Shown here piece after piece: positions 25,932 through 36,454 of a DNA stretch of 64,000 nucleotides (positions are counted from its first letter, which is position 1; each line of letters begins with the position of its first letter). The position numbers and the translations under genes were made by a program. This stretch comes from Thiocystis violascens DSM 198 (GTDB lineage Bacteria; Pseudomonadota; Gammaproteobacteria; Chromatiales; Chromatiaceae), in assembly GCF_000227745.2 (NCBI RefSeq), contig NC_018012.1:2712501-2776500 (forward strand). The letters are read 5' to 3'. Below the pieces are notes generated by a model. The model did not search any database. It worked only from the letters and a program-made list of their open reading frames with translations, and was not told where the DNA came from.

Positions 25932-26807
25932 TCAGCTCCCGGCGATCCGATCGTAATACCGCGCCCGGTACAGCAGCCGCGGGATGGCGCCATCGGTGAA
26001 GCCGGTGCGGGTGTGCAGGACATTGTTGCTGATCAGCCCCCAACCCGCTTCGAGCCGCCCGAGAAAATGCCAGGGCGAGTCGGTGTGCAGAACCTCCTTG
26101 AGACAGGCGACGGCCGCCGCGGTCAAGGGATCGTCGCGCCAGACGATATTGCGCGCGCGGTTGGTATAGCGCATGTGCAACCGGCCATCGGGGCGGATCG
26201 AGAACACGGGACCGGGTTGCTCGGGGCGCAATTCCTCGCCGTCGACACGATTGGCGGGAATGGTCATGCAGTCCGGGTGCATCAGGGCGCGGATGAACTC
26301 CGGATCGCGGTCGCGCACCAGAATGTAGACGATCTCGTGATCGAGCAGCGCGTTTTCGCCGCCCAATTCGGCGGGATGAACGCAATGCAGCAGGAGTCCG
26401 TTGATCTGGCGCTCGGGGCGGTTGTAATAGCCGTCCGTGTGCCAGGCGATCGGGCGGTTGGAGTAGGGGATATAGTTTTCGTGCCGGGCGTCGGTCTGGA
26501 CGGTCAGCGAGGTGATGGCGTCCTCGTCGGCACCAGGGTTGTGGTCCAGACGATGCAGTCCGAAACTGGCACCCAAAGCAGTCGGGATGGACTTATCCGG
26601 ATCGTCGCCGGTCGCGCCCACATAGATCGCCATATTGGCCAGCCGACAACGCTCCAGGATGGCGGCGTGCTCGACCGGGGTGAGTCGGCGCGGGTCGCCG
26701 ATCTCGACGATCAGCGCGCCCAGATCGGTGGGCGCGGCGGCGAGTTTGCGCTCGCGCCATTGTTGGTAAGCGACATCGTCGTTGAGATCAAAGGGTGAAT
26801 TCGACAT
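25932..26807 (-). CDS. TauD/TfdA-type Fe(II)/2-oxoglutarate dioxygenase
   Basis: A 291-residue protein from the ATG at 26807. The iron-binding facial triad is visible as AWHTDGYYN (H and D) and NNVLHTRTGF (second H), and the 2-oxoglutarate-binding arginine lies in the PRLLYRARYYDR tail. The family hydroxylates small molecules with O2 and 2-oxoglutarate; the substrate cannot be told from sequence. It is on the same strand as the TPR-methyltransferase gene but about 100 bases downstream of it, so co-transcription is possible. Confidence 0.85.
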   Translation of the reverse strand: MSNSPFDLNDDVAYQQWRERKLAAAPTDLGALIVEIGDPRRLTPVEHAAILERCRLANMAIYVGATGDDPDKSIPTALGASFGLHRLDHNPGADEDAITSLTVQTDARHENYIPYSNRPIAWHTDGYYNRPERQINGLLLHCVHPAELGGENALLDHEIVYILVRDRDPEFIRALMHPDCMTIPANRVDGEELRPEQPGPVFSIRPDGRLHMRYTNRARNIVWRDDPLTAAAVACLKEVLHTDSPWHFLGRLEAGWGLISNNVLHTRTGFTDGAIPRLLYRARYYDRIAGS

Positions 26808-26908
26808 GGGTCTAGTGTCCTCCTGGCGATTCTGGAGAATGCCGCGCTGGATGGCGCGGCGATAAAGATGGAGACGCGAACGGGGTCCGGGCGCAACGGC
26901 ATTGACGC

Positions 26909-28252
26909 CTATCGCCGACGCTGGGCAAGCGCCAGCCAGCCGGCAACCGGCTCGCCGCCCTCGCAGCGCGGAACCACCCGCTCCAACGTGAGGATGGCGA
27001 AACCCGCCTGCGCCAGCGTGGCCTCCAGATAGTCCCTGGAATGGGCATAGCGTCCGTGATGCTGCAATCGATAGTCGCCGGACTCGCCTTCCGCCAGCGC
27101 TTCCACCGTGAAGCACAGATGGCCGCCAGGGCGGAGCGCATGCGCCGCGGCGCGCATCGTCTCGTCGAGTTCGCCGAAGTAGACCAGGGTGTCCGCGGAG
27201 ACGATGAGATCGTAGCCAGCGGCGCGTTGCCACAGATCGGCGGTCAGTTCCGCCTGCCGCAGCGTGTCGTACAGGGTGCGGGCGCGGGCCTTGTTCAGCA
27301 TCCCGCTCGACAGGTCGACTCCGGTCAGACGGCTGGCGAAGGGCTTGAGCAACGGCGCGCATAAACCTGTTCCGCAACCGGCATCCAGCACCTCCAGGTT
27401 GGCCGTCGCCGCGCCCAGGCAGGCCGCGACCGCCTCGGCCAGCAACTGAGGGGCGCGGTATTCCAGATTGGCCAGCCTGGCATCGAAGCGTGCTGAAAAC
27501 GCGTCGAAGACCGATTGCACATAGGCGTCGGACGCGCGTGGCGGAACGCCCTGTCCGGTGCAGGCGGCCAGATGGTGCACTGCCGTGGGATGGTCGGGCT
27601 CGTCCGCCAGCCACTCCCGATAGACCTTCGCGGCCGCGTCGAACTGCCCCGATTTGCAATAGGCGTACCCCAACATCTCGCGGCTGGAGGCGCTGCGCGG
27701 CTCGCGGACCAACGCCTCGCTGGCCTGCTCGACCGCTTCCTGGATCCGTCCCATCCGGGAGTACAGTCGCGCCAGATTATTGCGGGCGTCGGTGAAATCC
27801 GGCGAGAGATCGAGCGCTTGGCGCAGATAGCGCTCGGCCTCCTCGTACCGACCGAGTTCCTTGCAGAGCACCGCGAGGTTGTTGAGTGCGTCCGGACGGT
27901 CCGGATCGAGGACGAGCGCCTGGCAGTATTGCCATTGCGCCGCCTCGAAACGCTCGTTGTCGAGCAGGAGATTGCCCAGATTGCTGCGGAAGCCGGCATG
28001 ATCCGGTCGCAGGTCGACCGAGTGCGACATGAGGCGAATCGCATCCTCGTCACACCCTCGCTGATGCGCCATGATGCCCATGAAATGCAGCGCGTCCGGG
28101 TGGTTCGGTTCCAGTTCGAGGACGCGCGAATAGATCTTGTAGGCGTCTTCGTGATGTCCCGCGTGGTGCAGATTCATCGCAAGATCCATGGCGTCATCGA
28201 TCGAGAGCGGCTGAGTCAGGTCGAGTTCAGGCTGTTCTTGAGTGGCGTTCAT
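26909..28252 (-). CDS. TPR-repeat protein with C-terminal SAM-dependent methyltransferase domain
   Basis: A 447-residue protein from the ATG at 28252. Residues ~30-220 hold about five tetratricopeptide repeats (AYKIYSRVLELEPNHPDALHFMG, then RPDALNNLAVLCKELGRYEEAERYLRQAL). The C-terminal ~200 residues are a class I methyltransferase: LEVLDAGCGTGLCAPLLKP (SAM-binding loop), LTGVDLSSGMLNKARA and the LIVSADTLVYFGEL post-I region. TPR units probably recruit a protein or lipid substrate. The following gene encodes a dioxygenase. The substrate is unknown. Confidence 0.87.
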   Translation of the reverse strand: MNATQEQPELDLTQPLSIDDAMDLAMNLHHAGHHEDAYKIYSRVLELEPNHPDALHFMGIMAHQRGCDEDAIRLMSHSVDLRPDHAGFRSNLGNLLLDNERFEAAQWQYCQALVLDPDRPDALNNLAVLCKELGRYEEAERYLRQALDLSPDFTDARNNLARLYSRMGRIQEAVEQASEALVREPRSASSREMLGYAYCKSGQFDAAAKVYREWLADEPDHPTAVHHLAACTGQGVPPRASDAYVQSVFDAFSARFDARLANLEYRAPQLLAEAVAACLGAATANLEVLDAGCGTGLCAPLLKPFASRLTGVDLSSGMLNKARARTLYDTLRQAELTADLWQRAAGYDLIVSADTLVYFGELDETMRAAAHALRPGGHLCFTVEALAEGESGDYRLQHHGRYAHSRDYLEATLAQAGFAILTLERVVPRCEGGEPVAGWLALAQRRR

Positions 28253-28335
28253 GTTGCAAAAACCGGCAAGTGTGAGCAGGAACCCATAAGGGCGAATCAT
28301 GCCGGCGCGAGCGAGTCGGCAGTCAGCCGCCAGCC

Positions 28336-28561
28336 GCAATTCTCAGTTTGAGCCTGACCGTTTGCCTTCTTTGCCCGGAAAGCAGGGCTAAGGCAGTCTG
28401 AAGCCGTTCGTGGTGAGCTTGTCGAACCATGAACGGCTTCACGCTCAGAGGCTTAGGGTTTCCCATTCATCCTTCGACAAGCTCAGGACGAACGGGAAAC
28501 CCTTCACTGCTCACCTGATTCGTCTGGGTTTTTCGCTTCATCAGGTCATACTGAGAATTGC
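28336..28561. mobile_element. MITE-like element, copy 2 (inverted)
   Basis: Reverse-complement relative of the 21528 element, about 226 bases. Terminal repeats GCAATTCTCAG and CTGAGAATTGC are perfect here. CAGCCGCCAGCC lies on both sides, but the neighbourhood is a tandem repeat, so this is weak evidence for a target duplication. Confidence 0.75.
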
Positions 28562-28604
28562 TGCAGCCGCCAGCCGCCAGCCGCCAGCCGCCAGCCGCCA
28601 GCTT
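28562..28604. repeat. CAGCCGC tandem repeat
   Basis: A run of about six 7-base CAGCCGC units next to the MITE-like copy 2. Confidence 0.75.
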
Positions 28605-28723
28605 GATTAAATCGAAGACCTAACCATCGCGCCTCGCTTGCGAGGTATCGCCCAGCGGGAGAAGGCTTCGATCAGCGAAAACCTCGGAAAACCAACGGCT
28701 GGAGGCTGGCTGCTGACAGCTCT

Positions 28724-29857
28724 TTAGGGACCGACCAACGCGAGCAGCACGCCCGCGGCGACCGCCGAGCCAATCACGCCCGCCACGTTCGGCCCCATGG
28801 CGTGCATCAGCAGAAAATTGTGCGGATCCGTTTCCTGCCCAACCTTGTTGGCGACCCGCGCGGCCATGGGCACGGCGGAGACGCCGGCGGCGCCGATCAA
28901 GGGGTTCACCTTGCCGCCCGTGACACGGTACATGACCTTGCCCATCAAGACCCCGGCAGCGGTGCCGATGCAGAAGGCAAGCGCCCCGAGCAGCAGGATG
29001 CCGAGCGTCTCCAGCGTGAGAAACTTGTCCGCCGACAGCTTGGAGCCGACCGCCAGACCCAGCAGGATGGTGACGATGTTGATGATCTCGTTCTGGGCCG
29101 CGCGGCTTAGGCGCTCGACCACCCCGGCTTCGCGCAGCAAATTGCCGAAGGTCAGCATCCCGATCAATGGGGCCGCCGAAGGCAGCAGCAGGGCGCACAG
29201 GATCAGCACCACGAAGGGAAACAGGATGCGCTCCAAGCGCGAGACCGGACGCATCTGCTCCATCACCACGGCGCGTTCCTTGTGCGTGGTGAGCGCGCGC
29301 ATGATCGGCGGCTGAATGATCGGCACCAGCGCCATGTAGGAATAGGCCGCGACGGCGATGGCCCCGAGCAGATCCGGCGCCAACCGCGAAGCCAGGAAGA
29401 TGGCGGTGGGTCCATCCGCGCCGCCGATGATGGCGATGGACGCAGCCTCCTTCATCGTAAAGTCGAACCCCGGCAGCCCGTTGAGCAAAACGGCGCCGAT
29501 CAGGGTCGCGAAGATGCCGAATTGGGCCGCGGCCCCCAACAGCAGCGTGGAGGGTCGCGCGATCAGCGCGCTGAAGTCGGTCAGCGCCCCGACCCCCATG
29601 AAGATCAGCAGCGGAAAGGCGCCGCTCTCGATGCCGACATGATAGACCTGTCCGATCAGGCCATCCGGCCCGCCGATCCCGGCAATCGGGATATTGCACA
29701 GCAGCGCGCCGAACCCGATCGGCACCAGCAGCAGCGGCTCAAATTTCTTGACAAGCGCCAGATAGATCAAGAGGCAGCCGACGCCCATCATCAGGGCCTG
29801 GCCCCAGTCCAGATTAGCGATCCCGGTGGAGAGCCAGAGTTGTTGGAGTTCGTCCAT
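28724..29857 (-). CDS. oadB: Oxaloacetate decarboxylase beta subunit (Na+ pump)
   Basis: A 377-residue polytopic membrane protein from the ATG at 29857. It has the family landmarks [26 protein letters not shown] (containing the conserved Asp that takes part in sodium translocation) and [23 protein letters not shown] near the C-terminus. The beta subunit removes CO2 from carboxybiotin and exports Na+. It follows oadA by 5 bases, and oadG lies further upstream, so gamma-alpha-beta order is complete. Length fits the family. A glutaconyl- or methylmalonyl-CoA decarboxylase beta subunit would look alike, but the OadA partner settles it. Confidence 0.95.
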   Translation of the reverse strand: MDELQQLWLSTGIANLDWGQALMMGVGCLLIYLALVKKFEPLLLVPIGFGALLCNIPIAGIGGPDGLIGQVYHVGIESGAFPLLIFMGVGALTDFSALIARPSTLLLGAAAQFGIFATLIGAVLLNGLPGFDFTMKEAASIAIIGGADGPTAIFLASRLAPDLLGAIAVAAYSYMALVPIIQPPIMRALTTHKERAVVMEQMRPVSRLERILFPFVVLILCALLLPSAAPLIGMLTFGNLLREAGVVERLSRAAQNEIINIVTILLGLAVGSKLSADKFLTLETLGILLLGALAFCIGTAAGVLMGKVMYRVTGGKVNPLIGAAGVSAVPMAARVANKVGQETDPHNFLLMHAMGPNVAGVIGSAVAAGVLLALVGP

Positions 29858-29862
29858 CGCGG

Positions 29863-31662
29863 TCAGCCCAGGGTGAGCAGCGGGGTGCCAACGGCGACGG
29901 TGTCGCCTGACTTGACACAAATGTCGATGACGGTGCCGGCCGTGATCGCCCGGACCTCCGCCTCCATCTTCATGGCCTCAAGCACGACCACGACGGCGCC
30001 GGCCGCGACCGACTGACCCTCGTTCACCATGACCTTGACGATGGTGCCAGCCAGCGGCGACGCGACGGGGCAAGTATCGGATCGGGACGCCGCCACGGGC
30101 GCGACCGCCTGCCCCAGCGGGTGCGGCGAGTCGATGGCACCCTGCGGCGAGACGTTGACATCATAGGCGCGGCCGTTGACCTCGATGCGATAGCGCTCGG
30201 GACCGGTAGGCGTCGTCGCCGGCGCGCTTGCCGCCGCGACGGGCGCGGCGGGCTTGTCCTCGATGGTCCAGGGCGGCGGCTCGAAGGCCGCCGGGTTGCC
30301 GCGATTCTCGATGAATTTCAGGCCTACCTGCGGGAACATCGCATAGATGAGCACGTCGTCGACGGCGTCCCCGACCAGATCAAGCTTGCGCTCGCCGGCA
30401 ATGGTCTCCAGCTCTTCGGTCAGTCGCTCCAGCTCCGGGCTCAGGTCGTCCGCCGGGCGGCAGGTGATGGGTTCCTCGCCGTCCTTCAGGATCCGCGCCT
30501 GCAGATCGGCATCGACCGGCGCCGGGGTGGCCCCATAGGCGCCCTTGAGCACGCCGGCGGTCTCGCTGGTGATGCTCTTGTAGCGCTCGCCCATCAGCAC
30601 GTTGAGCACCGCCTGACTGCCGACGATCTGCGAGGTGGGCGTCACCAGCGGGAGATAACCCAGTTCCTTGCGCACTCTCGGAATTTCTTCCAGCACCTCG
30701 TCGAGACGGTCCCCGGCGCCCTGCTCGCGCAACTGGTTCTCCATGTTGGTCAGCATGCCGCCGGGCACCTGGGCGACCAGAATCCGCGAGTCCACGCCCT
30801 TGAGCGCACCCTCGAAACGGGCGTATTTCTTGCGGACCTCACGGAAATAGGCGGCGATCTCTTCGAGCAGCAGCAGGTCGAGCCCGGTGTCGCGCGGCGT
30901 CCCCTGGAAGATGGCGACCACCGATTCGGTGGGCGAATGGCCGTAGGTCATGCTCATCGAGGAGATGGACGTATCCACCATGTCGATCCCCGCCTCGGCG
31001 GCCTTGAGGATGGACGCGGTGCTGAGTCCGGTGGTGGCGTGACACTGCATCCCGAGCGGGATCGCGCAGGTCGCCTTCAGGCGAGTCACCAGTTCCTCGG
31101 CGACATAGGGCCGCAGCAGTCCGGCCATGTCCTTGATGCAGATGGAGTGACAACCCATGTCCTCCAGCCGCCGTCCCATGTCCACCCAGTAATCGACATC
31201 GTGCACCGGACTGACGGTATAGGACATGGTGCCCTGGGCGTGGGCGTCCGTGGCCAGGGCCGCGTGCACCGCCTGTTCCAGATTGCGCAGATCGTTCATG
31301 GCGTCGAAGATCCGGAACACGCCGATGCCGTTGACGGCGGCGCGCTCGACGAATTTCTCGACCAGATCGTCGGCATAGTGGCGATAACCGAGCAGGTTCT
31401 GTCCGCGTAGCAGCATCTGCTGGGGCGTGTTGGGCATCGCGGCCTTGAGTTGGCGCAAACGGTCCCAGGGATCCTCGCCCAGATAGCGGATGCAGGCGTC
31501 GAAGGTCGCGCCGCCCCAGGTTTCCAGCGACCAGTAGCCGACTTGGTCGAGCTTTGCGGCGATCGGGAGCATGTCCTCGATACGCATGCGGGTCGCCAGC
31601 AGCGACTGGTGGGCGTCGCGCAGGACGACATCGGTAATACCAAGAGGAGAATTCTGTGTCAT
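29863..31662 (-). CDS. oadA: Oxaloacetate decarboxylase alpha subunit (biotin-carrying)
   Basis: A 599-residue protein. The carboxyltransferase domain (residues ~5-290) starts [19 protein letters not shown] with the DxxxQ metal/substrate motif and includes CIKDMAGLL and [13 protein letters not shown] with metal-binding histidine. A PYC/OADA conserved domain follows, then a proline/alanine linker and the biotinyl domain, with [12 protein letters not shown] placing the biotinylated lysine at residue 565. It transfers CO2 from oxaloacetate to biotin, giving pyruvate; OadB then releases it while pumping Na+. It lies between oadG and oadB. With malic enzyme (45310) it could feed C4 acids to pyruvate. 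Confidence 0.97.
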   Translation of the reverse strand: MTQNSPLGITDVVLRDAHQSLLATRMRIEDMLPIAAKLDQVGYWSLETWGGATFDACIRYLGEDPWDRLRQLKAAMPNTPQQMLLRGQNLLGYRHYADDLVEKFVERAAVNGIGVFRIFDAMNDLRNLEQAVHAALATDAHAQGTMSYTVSPVHDVDYWVDMGRRLEDMGCHSICIKDMAGLLRPYVAEELVTRLKATCAIPLGMQCHATTGLSTASILKAAEAGIDMVDTSISSMSMTYGHSPTESVVAIFQGTPRDTGLDLLLLEEIAAYFREVRKKYARFEGALKGVDSRILVAQVPGGMLTNMENQLREQGAGDRLDEVLEEIPRVRKELGYLPLVTPTSQIVGSQAVLNVLMGERYKSITSETAGVLKGAYGATPAPVDADLQARILKDGEEPITCRPADDLSPELERLTEELETIAGERKLDLVGDAVDDVLIYAMFPQVGLKFIENRGNPAAFEPPPWTIEDKPAAPVAAASAPATTPTGPERYRIEVNGRAYDVNVSPQGAIDSPHPLGQAVAPVAASRSDTCPVASPLAGTIVKVMVNEGQSVAAGAVVVVLEAMKMEAEVRAITAGTVIDICVKSGDTVAVGTPLLTLG

Positions 31663-31763
31663 GGCTTCATTTCTGTCAGTGTGCAGGACCGGACGTACTC
31701 GACGCCTGGAGCGGACGTGATCGATGGGGTTCGGGATGATTGGCGGGGGCGGACGCTCGGACC

Positions 31764-32006
31764 TCAGTGGTGACGACGGTAACGCGCGACGGCGGCGGCG
31801 ATGACCGCGATCAGGTCGTCGGGCGCGGCGGATGGAGACTGCGGTTGCGCGGTAGCGAGCGCCGGCGTCTCCTCTGGCGCCAGGCGCAGGATCAGCGTGG
31901 ACATCAGGCGCAACACGCCAACCAACAGCAGCAAGAAGGCATAAACAATGCCCATGCCGATGACCATCAGGCGCAGACTCTCGATTAATAACGCACTTTC
32001 ATTCAT
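31764..32006 (-). CDS. oadG: Oxaloacetate decarboxylase gamma subunit
   Basis: An 80-residue protein with one N-terminal membrane helix ([23 protein letters not shown], the OadG signature), an Ala/Pro linker and a short C-terminal [18 protein letters not shown] segment of the type that contacts the alpha subunit and binds zinc through histidines. OadG assembles OadA onto OadB. It is the first gene of the leftward oad operon, 61 bases from divergent pbpC. Confidence 0.93.
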   Translation of the reverse strand: MNESALLIESLRLMVIGMGIVYAFLLLLVGVLRLMSTLILRLAPEETPALATAQPQSPSAAPDDLIAVIAAAVARYRRHH

Positions 32007-32067
32007 GCTCTAAGATCCCATCGGGAAAGCCAATCGGCTCGGATGCCGCAAACCCGCGAGCGTAACC

Positions 32068-34203
32068 GTGATGAGGGCAATCGGCAAGGTTTGGCGGCGT
32101 CGCTGGCGGGCGGTCGCCCTGAGCGGGCTGCTCGTCGCGCTGGTCGTGGGCAGTCTGATCGGTGTCGCCGCGCTCATCGTTGCCACCGAACTCCCCGACT
32201 CCAACCCCGTCGTTTCGACCCTGATGCTCGACCGCGACGGGCGTTTGCTGCGTCCCTTCACGGTCGCTGGCGGGCGTTGGCGTCTGCCGGTCAGTCTAGA
32301 TCAGGTCGATCCGGGTTATCTCGCCATGCTGCTGGCGGTGGAGGATCGGCGGTTTCGCACGCATGCTGGCGTCGACCCGCGCGCGCTGCTGCGCGCCGCC
32401 GGGCAATTGCTGGTCAATGGGCGCATCGTCTCCGGCGGCTCCACCTTGACCATGCAGGTTGCCCGACTGCTGGAGGGCGAGTCGACCCGGCGCCTCGCCG
32501 GCAAGCTGCGTCAGATCCGTCTTGCGCTAGCCCTGGAACGCCGGTTGGACAAGGACGCCATCCTGACCGCCTATCTGACGCGCGCGCCCTATGGCGGCAA
32601 TCTCGAAGGGGTGCGCGCCGCCGCGCTGGCCTGGTTCGGCAAGGAACCGCGCCGTCTGAGCGCCGCCGAATCCGCCGTGCTGGTGGCCCTGCCCCAGGCG
32701 CCGGAGTCGCGTCGGCCCGATCGCGATCCGGCCGCCCTGCGTCGGGCGCGCGACCGAATTTTGGAGCGCGTCCACCGTCTCGGCGTCATCGACGACATCG
32801 CGCTGGCCGCCGCGCTGCGCGAACCGGTGCCGACCCGGCGGCGGCCCTTCCCGATGCTCGCCGCCCATCTGACCTGGCGTCTGCATCGGGCGCACCCGGA
32901 ACTGACCAGCCAGCGCCTGACCATCGATGCCGGGCTCCAGCAACGTCTGGAACGCCTGGCCGCCAACCGCGCGCCAGCGCTGGGCACCAAGGTCTCGCTC
33001 GCCCTGCTGGCGGTCGACCACGTCACCGGCGAGGTGCTGGCCTCGGTCGGCTCGGCGGATCCGTTCGACGACGGGCGACGCGGCTATATCGACATGACCC
33101 GCGCCCCGCGCTCGCCCGGCTCCACGCTCAAACCGCTGATCTACGGCCTTGCCTTCGAGGACGGCATCGCCCATCCCGAGAGCCTGATCGAGGATCGCCC
33201 GAGCGGCTTCGCCGGCTATGTCCCAACCAACTTCGACCGCCAATTTCAGGGCACGGTCAGCGTGCGCCGGGCTCTGCAACTCTCGCTGAATATCCCCGCG
33301 ATCCAGCTTCTCGATGCCGTCGGGCCGGAGCGTTTGGCGGCACGCCTGCGGCGCGCCGGCGCCCGTCCGCTGTTGCCGGACCGCTCGCCGCCGGGGCTCG
33401 CCATCGGGCTGGGCGGGGTCGGTCTGACCCTCGCCGATCTGGTGCGGCTCTATGCCGCCATCGCGCGGGGCGGAACGGCGGTCGCGCTGAAAGAGCGTCT
33501 GCATGGAACGCAAACGGAAAAGGCGCTCGGGGTGCCAGCCGATGTGTCAGCAGTGACTCAGGGACCGCCGGTGCTCGATACGCGCGCCGCCTGGTCGGTC
33601 GCCTCCATCCTCGCCGGCGCGCCAACCCCGATGCACACCCCGACGGGCGGCATCGCCTTCAAGACCGGCACCTCCTACGGCTACCGCGACGCCTGGGCGA
33701 TCGGCTTCGACGGTCGTCATGTCATCGGCGTTTGGACCGGGCGCCCGGATGGCGCACCGGTGCCGGGTCTGGTCGGTCTGGATGCCGCCGCGCCCATCCT
33801 GTTCGACGCCTTCGCCCGTCTGGGTCCGCGCGTCCCGCTACCGTCGGCGCCGCCCGGCATCCTGTCCGCCGCCAGTGCCGCCGCGCTGCCGCCGCCGCTG
33901 CAACGGGTGCGCGATTCCCGGCAGGCCAGTGCATCGGATGCGACAGACCCTGTCCTGGAGATCGCCTATCCTCCATCGGGCGCTCGGATCGATCTCGGAC
34001 TGGCCTCGGGCCGAGGTGCCGAACTGGTGCTCAAGGCGCGCGGCGGCACGCCGCCTTTTACCTGGTTTGCCAATGGCTTGCCGATCCCGCGCGCGCCCTT
34101 CGACCGGATCGCCCGCTGGACCCCGGATGGCCCCGGATTCGTCGTCATTTCGTTGATCGATGGCCGGGGCGCAGCAGCGCGCGCGACGGTGTTTCTGGAG
34201 TGA
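32068..34203 (+). CDS. pbpC: Penicillin-binding protein 1C
   Basis: A 711-residue bifunctional class A PBP. An N-terminal signal anchor (residues ~15-40) is followed by the glycosyltransferase domain with AVEDRRFRTHAGVDPRALLRAA and GGSTLTMQVARLL (catalytic Glu of EDRRF). The transpeptidase domain has the nucleophile motif SPGSTLKPLIYGLAF, SLN in QLSLNIPA and KTGTSYGYRDAW. The C-terminal BiPBP domain (~610-700) is typical of PBP1C. It builds and cross-links peptidoglycan in the periplasm. The start is a GTG at 32068 or the ATG right after it. No alpha-2-macroglobulin gene, the frequent partner, is next to it. Confidence 0.95.
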   Translation: MMRAIGKVWRRRWRAVALSGLLVALVVGSLIGVAALIVATELPDSNPVVSTLMLDRDGRLLRPFTVAGGRWRLPVSLDQVDPGYLAMLLAVEDRRFRTHAGVDPRALLRAAGQLLVNGRIVSGGSTLTMQVARLLEGESTRRLAGKLRQIRLALALERRLDKDAILTAYLTRAPYGGNLEGVRAAALAWFGKEPRRLSAAESAVLVALPQAPESRRPDRDPAALRRARDRILERVHRLGVIDDIALAAALREPVPTRRRPFPMLAAHLTWRLHRAHPELTSQRLTIDAGLQQRLERLAANRAPALGTKVSLALLAVDHVTGEVLASVGSADPFDDGRRGYIDMTRAPRSPGSTLKPLIYGLAFEDGIAHPESLIEDRPSGFAGYVPTNFDRQFQGTVSVRRALQLSLNIPAIQLLDAVGPERLAARLRRAGARPLLPDRSPPGLAIGLGGVGLTLADLVRLYAAIARGGTAVALKERLHGTQTEKALGVPADVSAVTQGPPVLDTRAAWSVASILAGAPTPMHTPTGGIAFKTGTSYGYRDAWAIGFDGRHVIGVWTGRPDGAPVPGLVGLDAAAPILFDAFARLGPRVPLPSAPPGILSAASAAALPPPLQRVRDSRQASASDATDPVLEIAYPPSGARIDLGLASGRGAELVLKARGGTPPFTWFANGLPIPRAPFDRIARWTPDGPGFVVISLIDGRGAAARATVFLE

Positions 34204-34349
34204 TTCTAGGGTCGCTTCTGGCTCAGCGTCGATTTGATGCTTCGGATTAAGATTTGACTCCTATCAGAAAAGCGGCGAGCGACAGTAGAATGATCGGAAG
34301 ATGGAATACCGCAACGAAAACACGAAAAGCTGTTTTACTGGAATCTTAC

Positions 34350-36437
34350 ATGGATTTTCACGCCACCTTTCTACGCGCGCGCATCGGGATGAATCCATTC
34401 GCAGGCGCTCTACCATCGCAACGGCATCGCTTCAGATCCATCTGCCTCGGCGCAACCCTGTTGTCGATGGCCAGTGTTGGACAACCTCGGGAAAACCCGG
34501 AAAACGACAGTCAACTCAACGACCTGCTCGCGCTCCTGGAGAACGAAACCGAGCTGGCGACCAAAACAGGCATGAACGCGAATTTCATCCCCGGCATCGC
34601 GACCGTCCTGAACGGCGACGAACTGCGCGCGCGCGGGGCGCGCACCGTCTGGCAGTCGCTGTCGCTGGTGCCCGGCATCGCGCAAGGGCTCGAAATGACC
34701 GGCGAGCGCCAGATTTTGAGCCGTGGCGTCGGTTTCGGCTATGCCTCGGGCAATGTCAAGATCCTGCTCGATGGCGTATCCATGAACTCCACGCTGCTGG
34801 CGACCGCCAACGCGGTGCTCGACATCCCGATCGAGCAGATCGAGCGGATCGAGGTCATCCGCGGCCCCGGCTCCTCGGTATACGGCGAGTATGCCTACGC
34901 GGGCGTGGTCAACATCGTTACGCGCAAACAGGCGCGCACCCTGCATCTTCAGTCCGGCGAGGACGCGGACAGCGGCGGCGGTCTGATCTGGAACTGGCAT
35001 GACCCCCGGCGGGATCTGACCTTTTCGGTCAACCTGGCCGGGCTAGAGGGCGACGGCGCGGGCGTGCGGGTCGCGGAGGACGCGCTCCACGCGACCGGCG
35101 AACCGGAACTCTCGAACGCGCCGGGGCGCTCCAACGAGGCCCATCGCTACCGTGGACTCTTCGCCAACTTGCAATGGGGCGACACCTTCGCGTCGGTCAA
35201 ACTCCTGAACGACGACTACGGCGATCATTTCGGGATCAACCATTTTCTGCCGCCGCCGGACCAGAATCTCGCCTCCAGCAATCGTTCTCTGACGGCCGAG
35301 GTCGGACACCATGTGCGTTTCTCGGAGTCGCTCGACGCGCGCCTCCGTCTGGAGGCCTTGCAACACGAGCGCGACCGCAACGATCTCTACGTCTTTCCGG
35401 CGACGTATCTCGGCGACGCGCCGATCCGCATGGATCAGGACTATCGCGAAACCCGCCTGCTGGCCGCGGCCGATCTCCACTGGCGGCCCGTCTCGGAGCA
35501 TGCCCTGCTGTTCGGCCTGGAGGCCAGTCAGGTCGAGGTCGACCAGGCGAGTTGGGAGTGGAGCGGTCTGCCGTTCGAGATCCCCGCGACCTGGTTGGAT
35601 CTCGCTCGCGAGCGGCACATCCTCAGTGCGATCGCGCAGGATCAGTTTCGCGTCAGCGAGCGGCTCACGTTGACCGGGACGCTGCGCTATGACGATTACA
35701 GCGACGTGGGCGCCTTCCTGAGTCCACGCCTGGCCGCCGTGTGGCGGATCGATCCCGCGAACGTGCTCAAATTCCAGTATGCGCGGGCCTTCCGACCGCC
35801 CACCTTTTATGAACTGGAATATGCCGCCTGCCCGTCCCTGGACGCCAGCGAGATCGCCACCTACGAGCTGGGCTACATCCTGACCAAGCCCCAGTGGGAA
35901 GGGCGTTTGACCCTCTTCCACTCCGACCTGACCGAGCCGATCGCCTTCGACGAAATCGGCGGGGAAGGCTATGTCAACGGCGCGGATGCGCGACTGCGTG
36001 GGATCGAGCTGGAATATGTGCATCGACTCGGCGCCAGGGTCAAGCTCGATGCCAATCTCTCCTATGTGGACGCCACGCGGCCCGCCACCGGCGAGACGCT
36101 GACGGGCGGCGCCAGCCTGCTCGGCAATCTGGCGCTGCTCTGGAAACCGCAAGAACGCTGGACCGCCGCGCTGCAACTGCGCTATGTCGGGGAGCGGCAG
36201 CGACAGGATCTCCCCGGCCGCAAAGCGATCGATCCCTACGCCCAATGGGATGGCACCCTGAATTACCGCGCGCCGATCAAGGGGCTGTTCGCCTCTCTGG
36301 GGATCAAAAACCTGACCGATGCGGACATTCGCTATCCCGATCAGCTCACCAGTTTCGGCGGGGTCGATCTCCCCTATCCGGACGGCTACCCGCGCCCCGG
36401 CCGGCGCTGGTGGCTGTCGGTCGGCTACGCCTTCTGA
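34350..36437 (+). CDS. TonB-dependent outer membrane receptor
   Basis: An outer-membrane receptor of about 695 residues. After a signal-like segment (RHRFRSICLGATLLSMASVG) comes the plug domain (GIATVLNGDELRARGARTVWQSLSLVPGI, VKILLDGVSMNS, IERIEVIRGPGSSVYGEYAYAGVVNIVTR), then a beta-barrel ending in WWLSVGYAF with a terminal Phe. A clear TonB box was not found. The frame is open from 34254; starts at 34350 or 34389 (MNPFAG) are more plausible because they put a signal peptide at the front. The two next genes encode a periplasmic protein and a diguanylate cyclase, so the receptor may sense as well as transport. The ligand is unknown. Confidence 0.9.
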   Translation: MDFHATFLRARIGMNPFAGALPSQRHRFRSICLGATLLSMASVGQPRENPENDSQLNDLLALLENETELATKTGMNANFIPGIATVLNGDELRARGARTVWQSLSLVPGIAQGLEMTGERQILSRGVGFGYASGNVKILLDGVSMNSTLLATANAVLDIPIEQIERIEVIRGPGSSVYGEYAYAGVVNIVTRKQARTLHLQSGEDADSGGGLIWNWHDPRRDLTFSVNLAGLEGDGAGVRVAEDALHATGEPELSNAPGRSNEAHRYRGLFANLQWGDTFASVKLLNDDYGDHFGINHFLPPPDQNLASSNRSLTAEVGHHVRFSESLDARLRLEALQHERDRNDLYVFPATYLGDAPIRMDQDYRETRLLAAADLHWRPVSEHALLFGLEASQVEVDQASWEWSGLPFEIPATWLDLARERHILSAIAQDQFRVSERLTLTGTLRYDDYSDVGAFLSPRLAAVWRIDPANVLKFQYARAFRPPTFYELEYAACPSLDASEIATYELGYILTKPQWEGRLTLFHSDLTEPIAFDEIGGEGYVNGADARLRGIELEYVHRLGARVKLDANLSYVDATRPATGETLTGGASLLGNLALLWKPQERWTAALQLRYVGERQRQDLPGRKAIDPYAQWDGTLNYRAPIKGLFASLGIKNLTDADIRYPDQLTSFGGVDLPYPDGYPRPGRRWWLSVGYAF

Positions 36438-36454
36438 CGACGCCCGCGCCGGCC

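Larger units (their letters stand above)
28253..28723. other. Repeat-filled intergenic region
   Basis: No gene is supported. It holds the second MITE-like copy and a run of CAGCCGC units (28562-28604). Confidence 0.6.

Noticed and set aside
25932..27659. A 575-residue open frame on the reverse strand
   Set aside because: It joins an out-of-frame read of the TPR-methyltransferase to the real dioxygenase; the latter starts at 26807.
28562..28604. CRISPR or coding repeat
   Set aside because: Short CAGCCGC units without spacers and not inside a gene.
32043..34250. A 735-residue open frame on the forward strand
   Set aside because: Arg/Pro/Ala-rich shadow of pbpC in another frame, a common effect of high GC.
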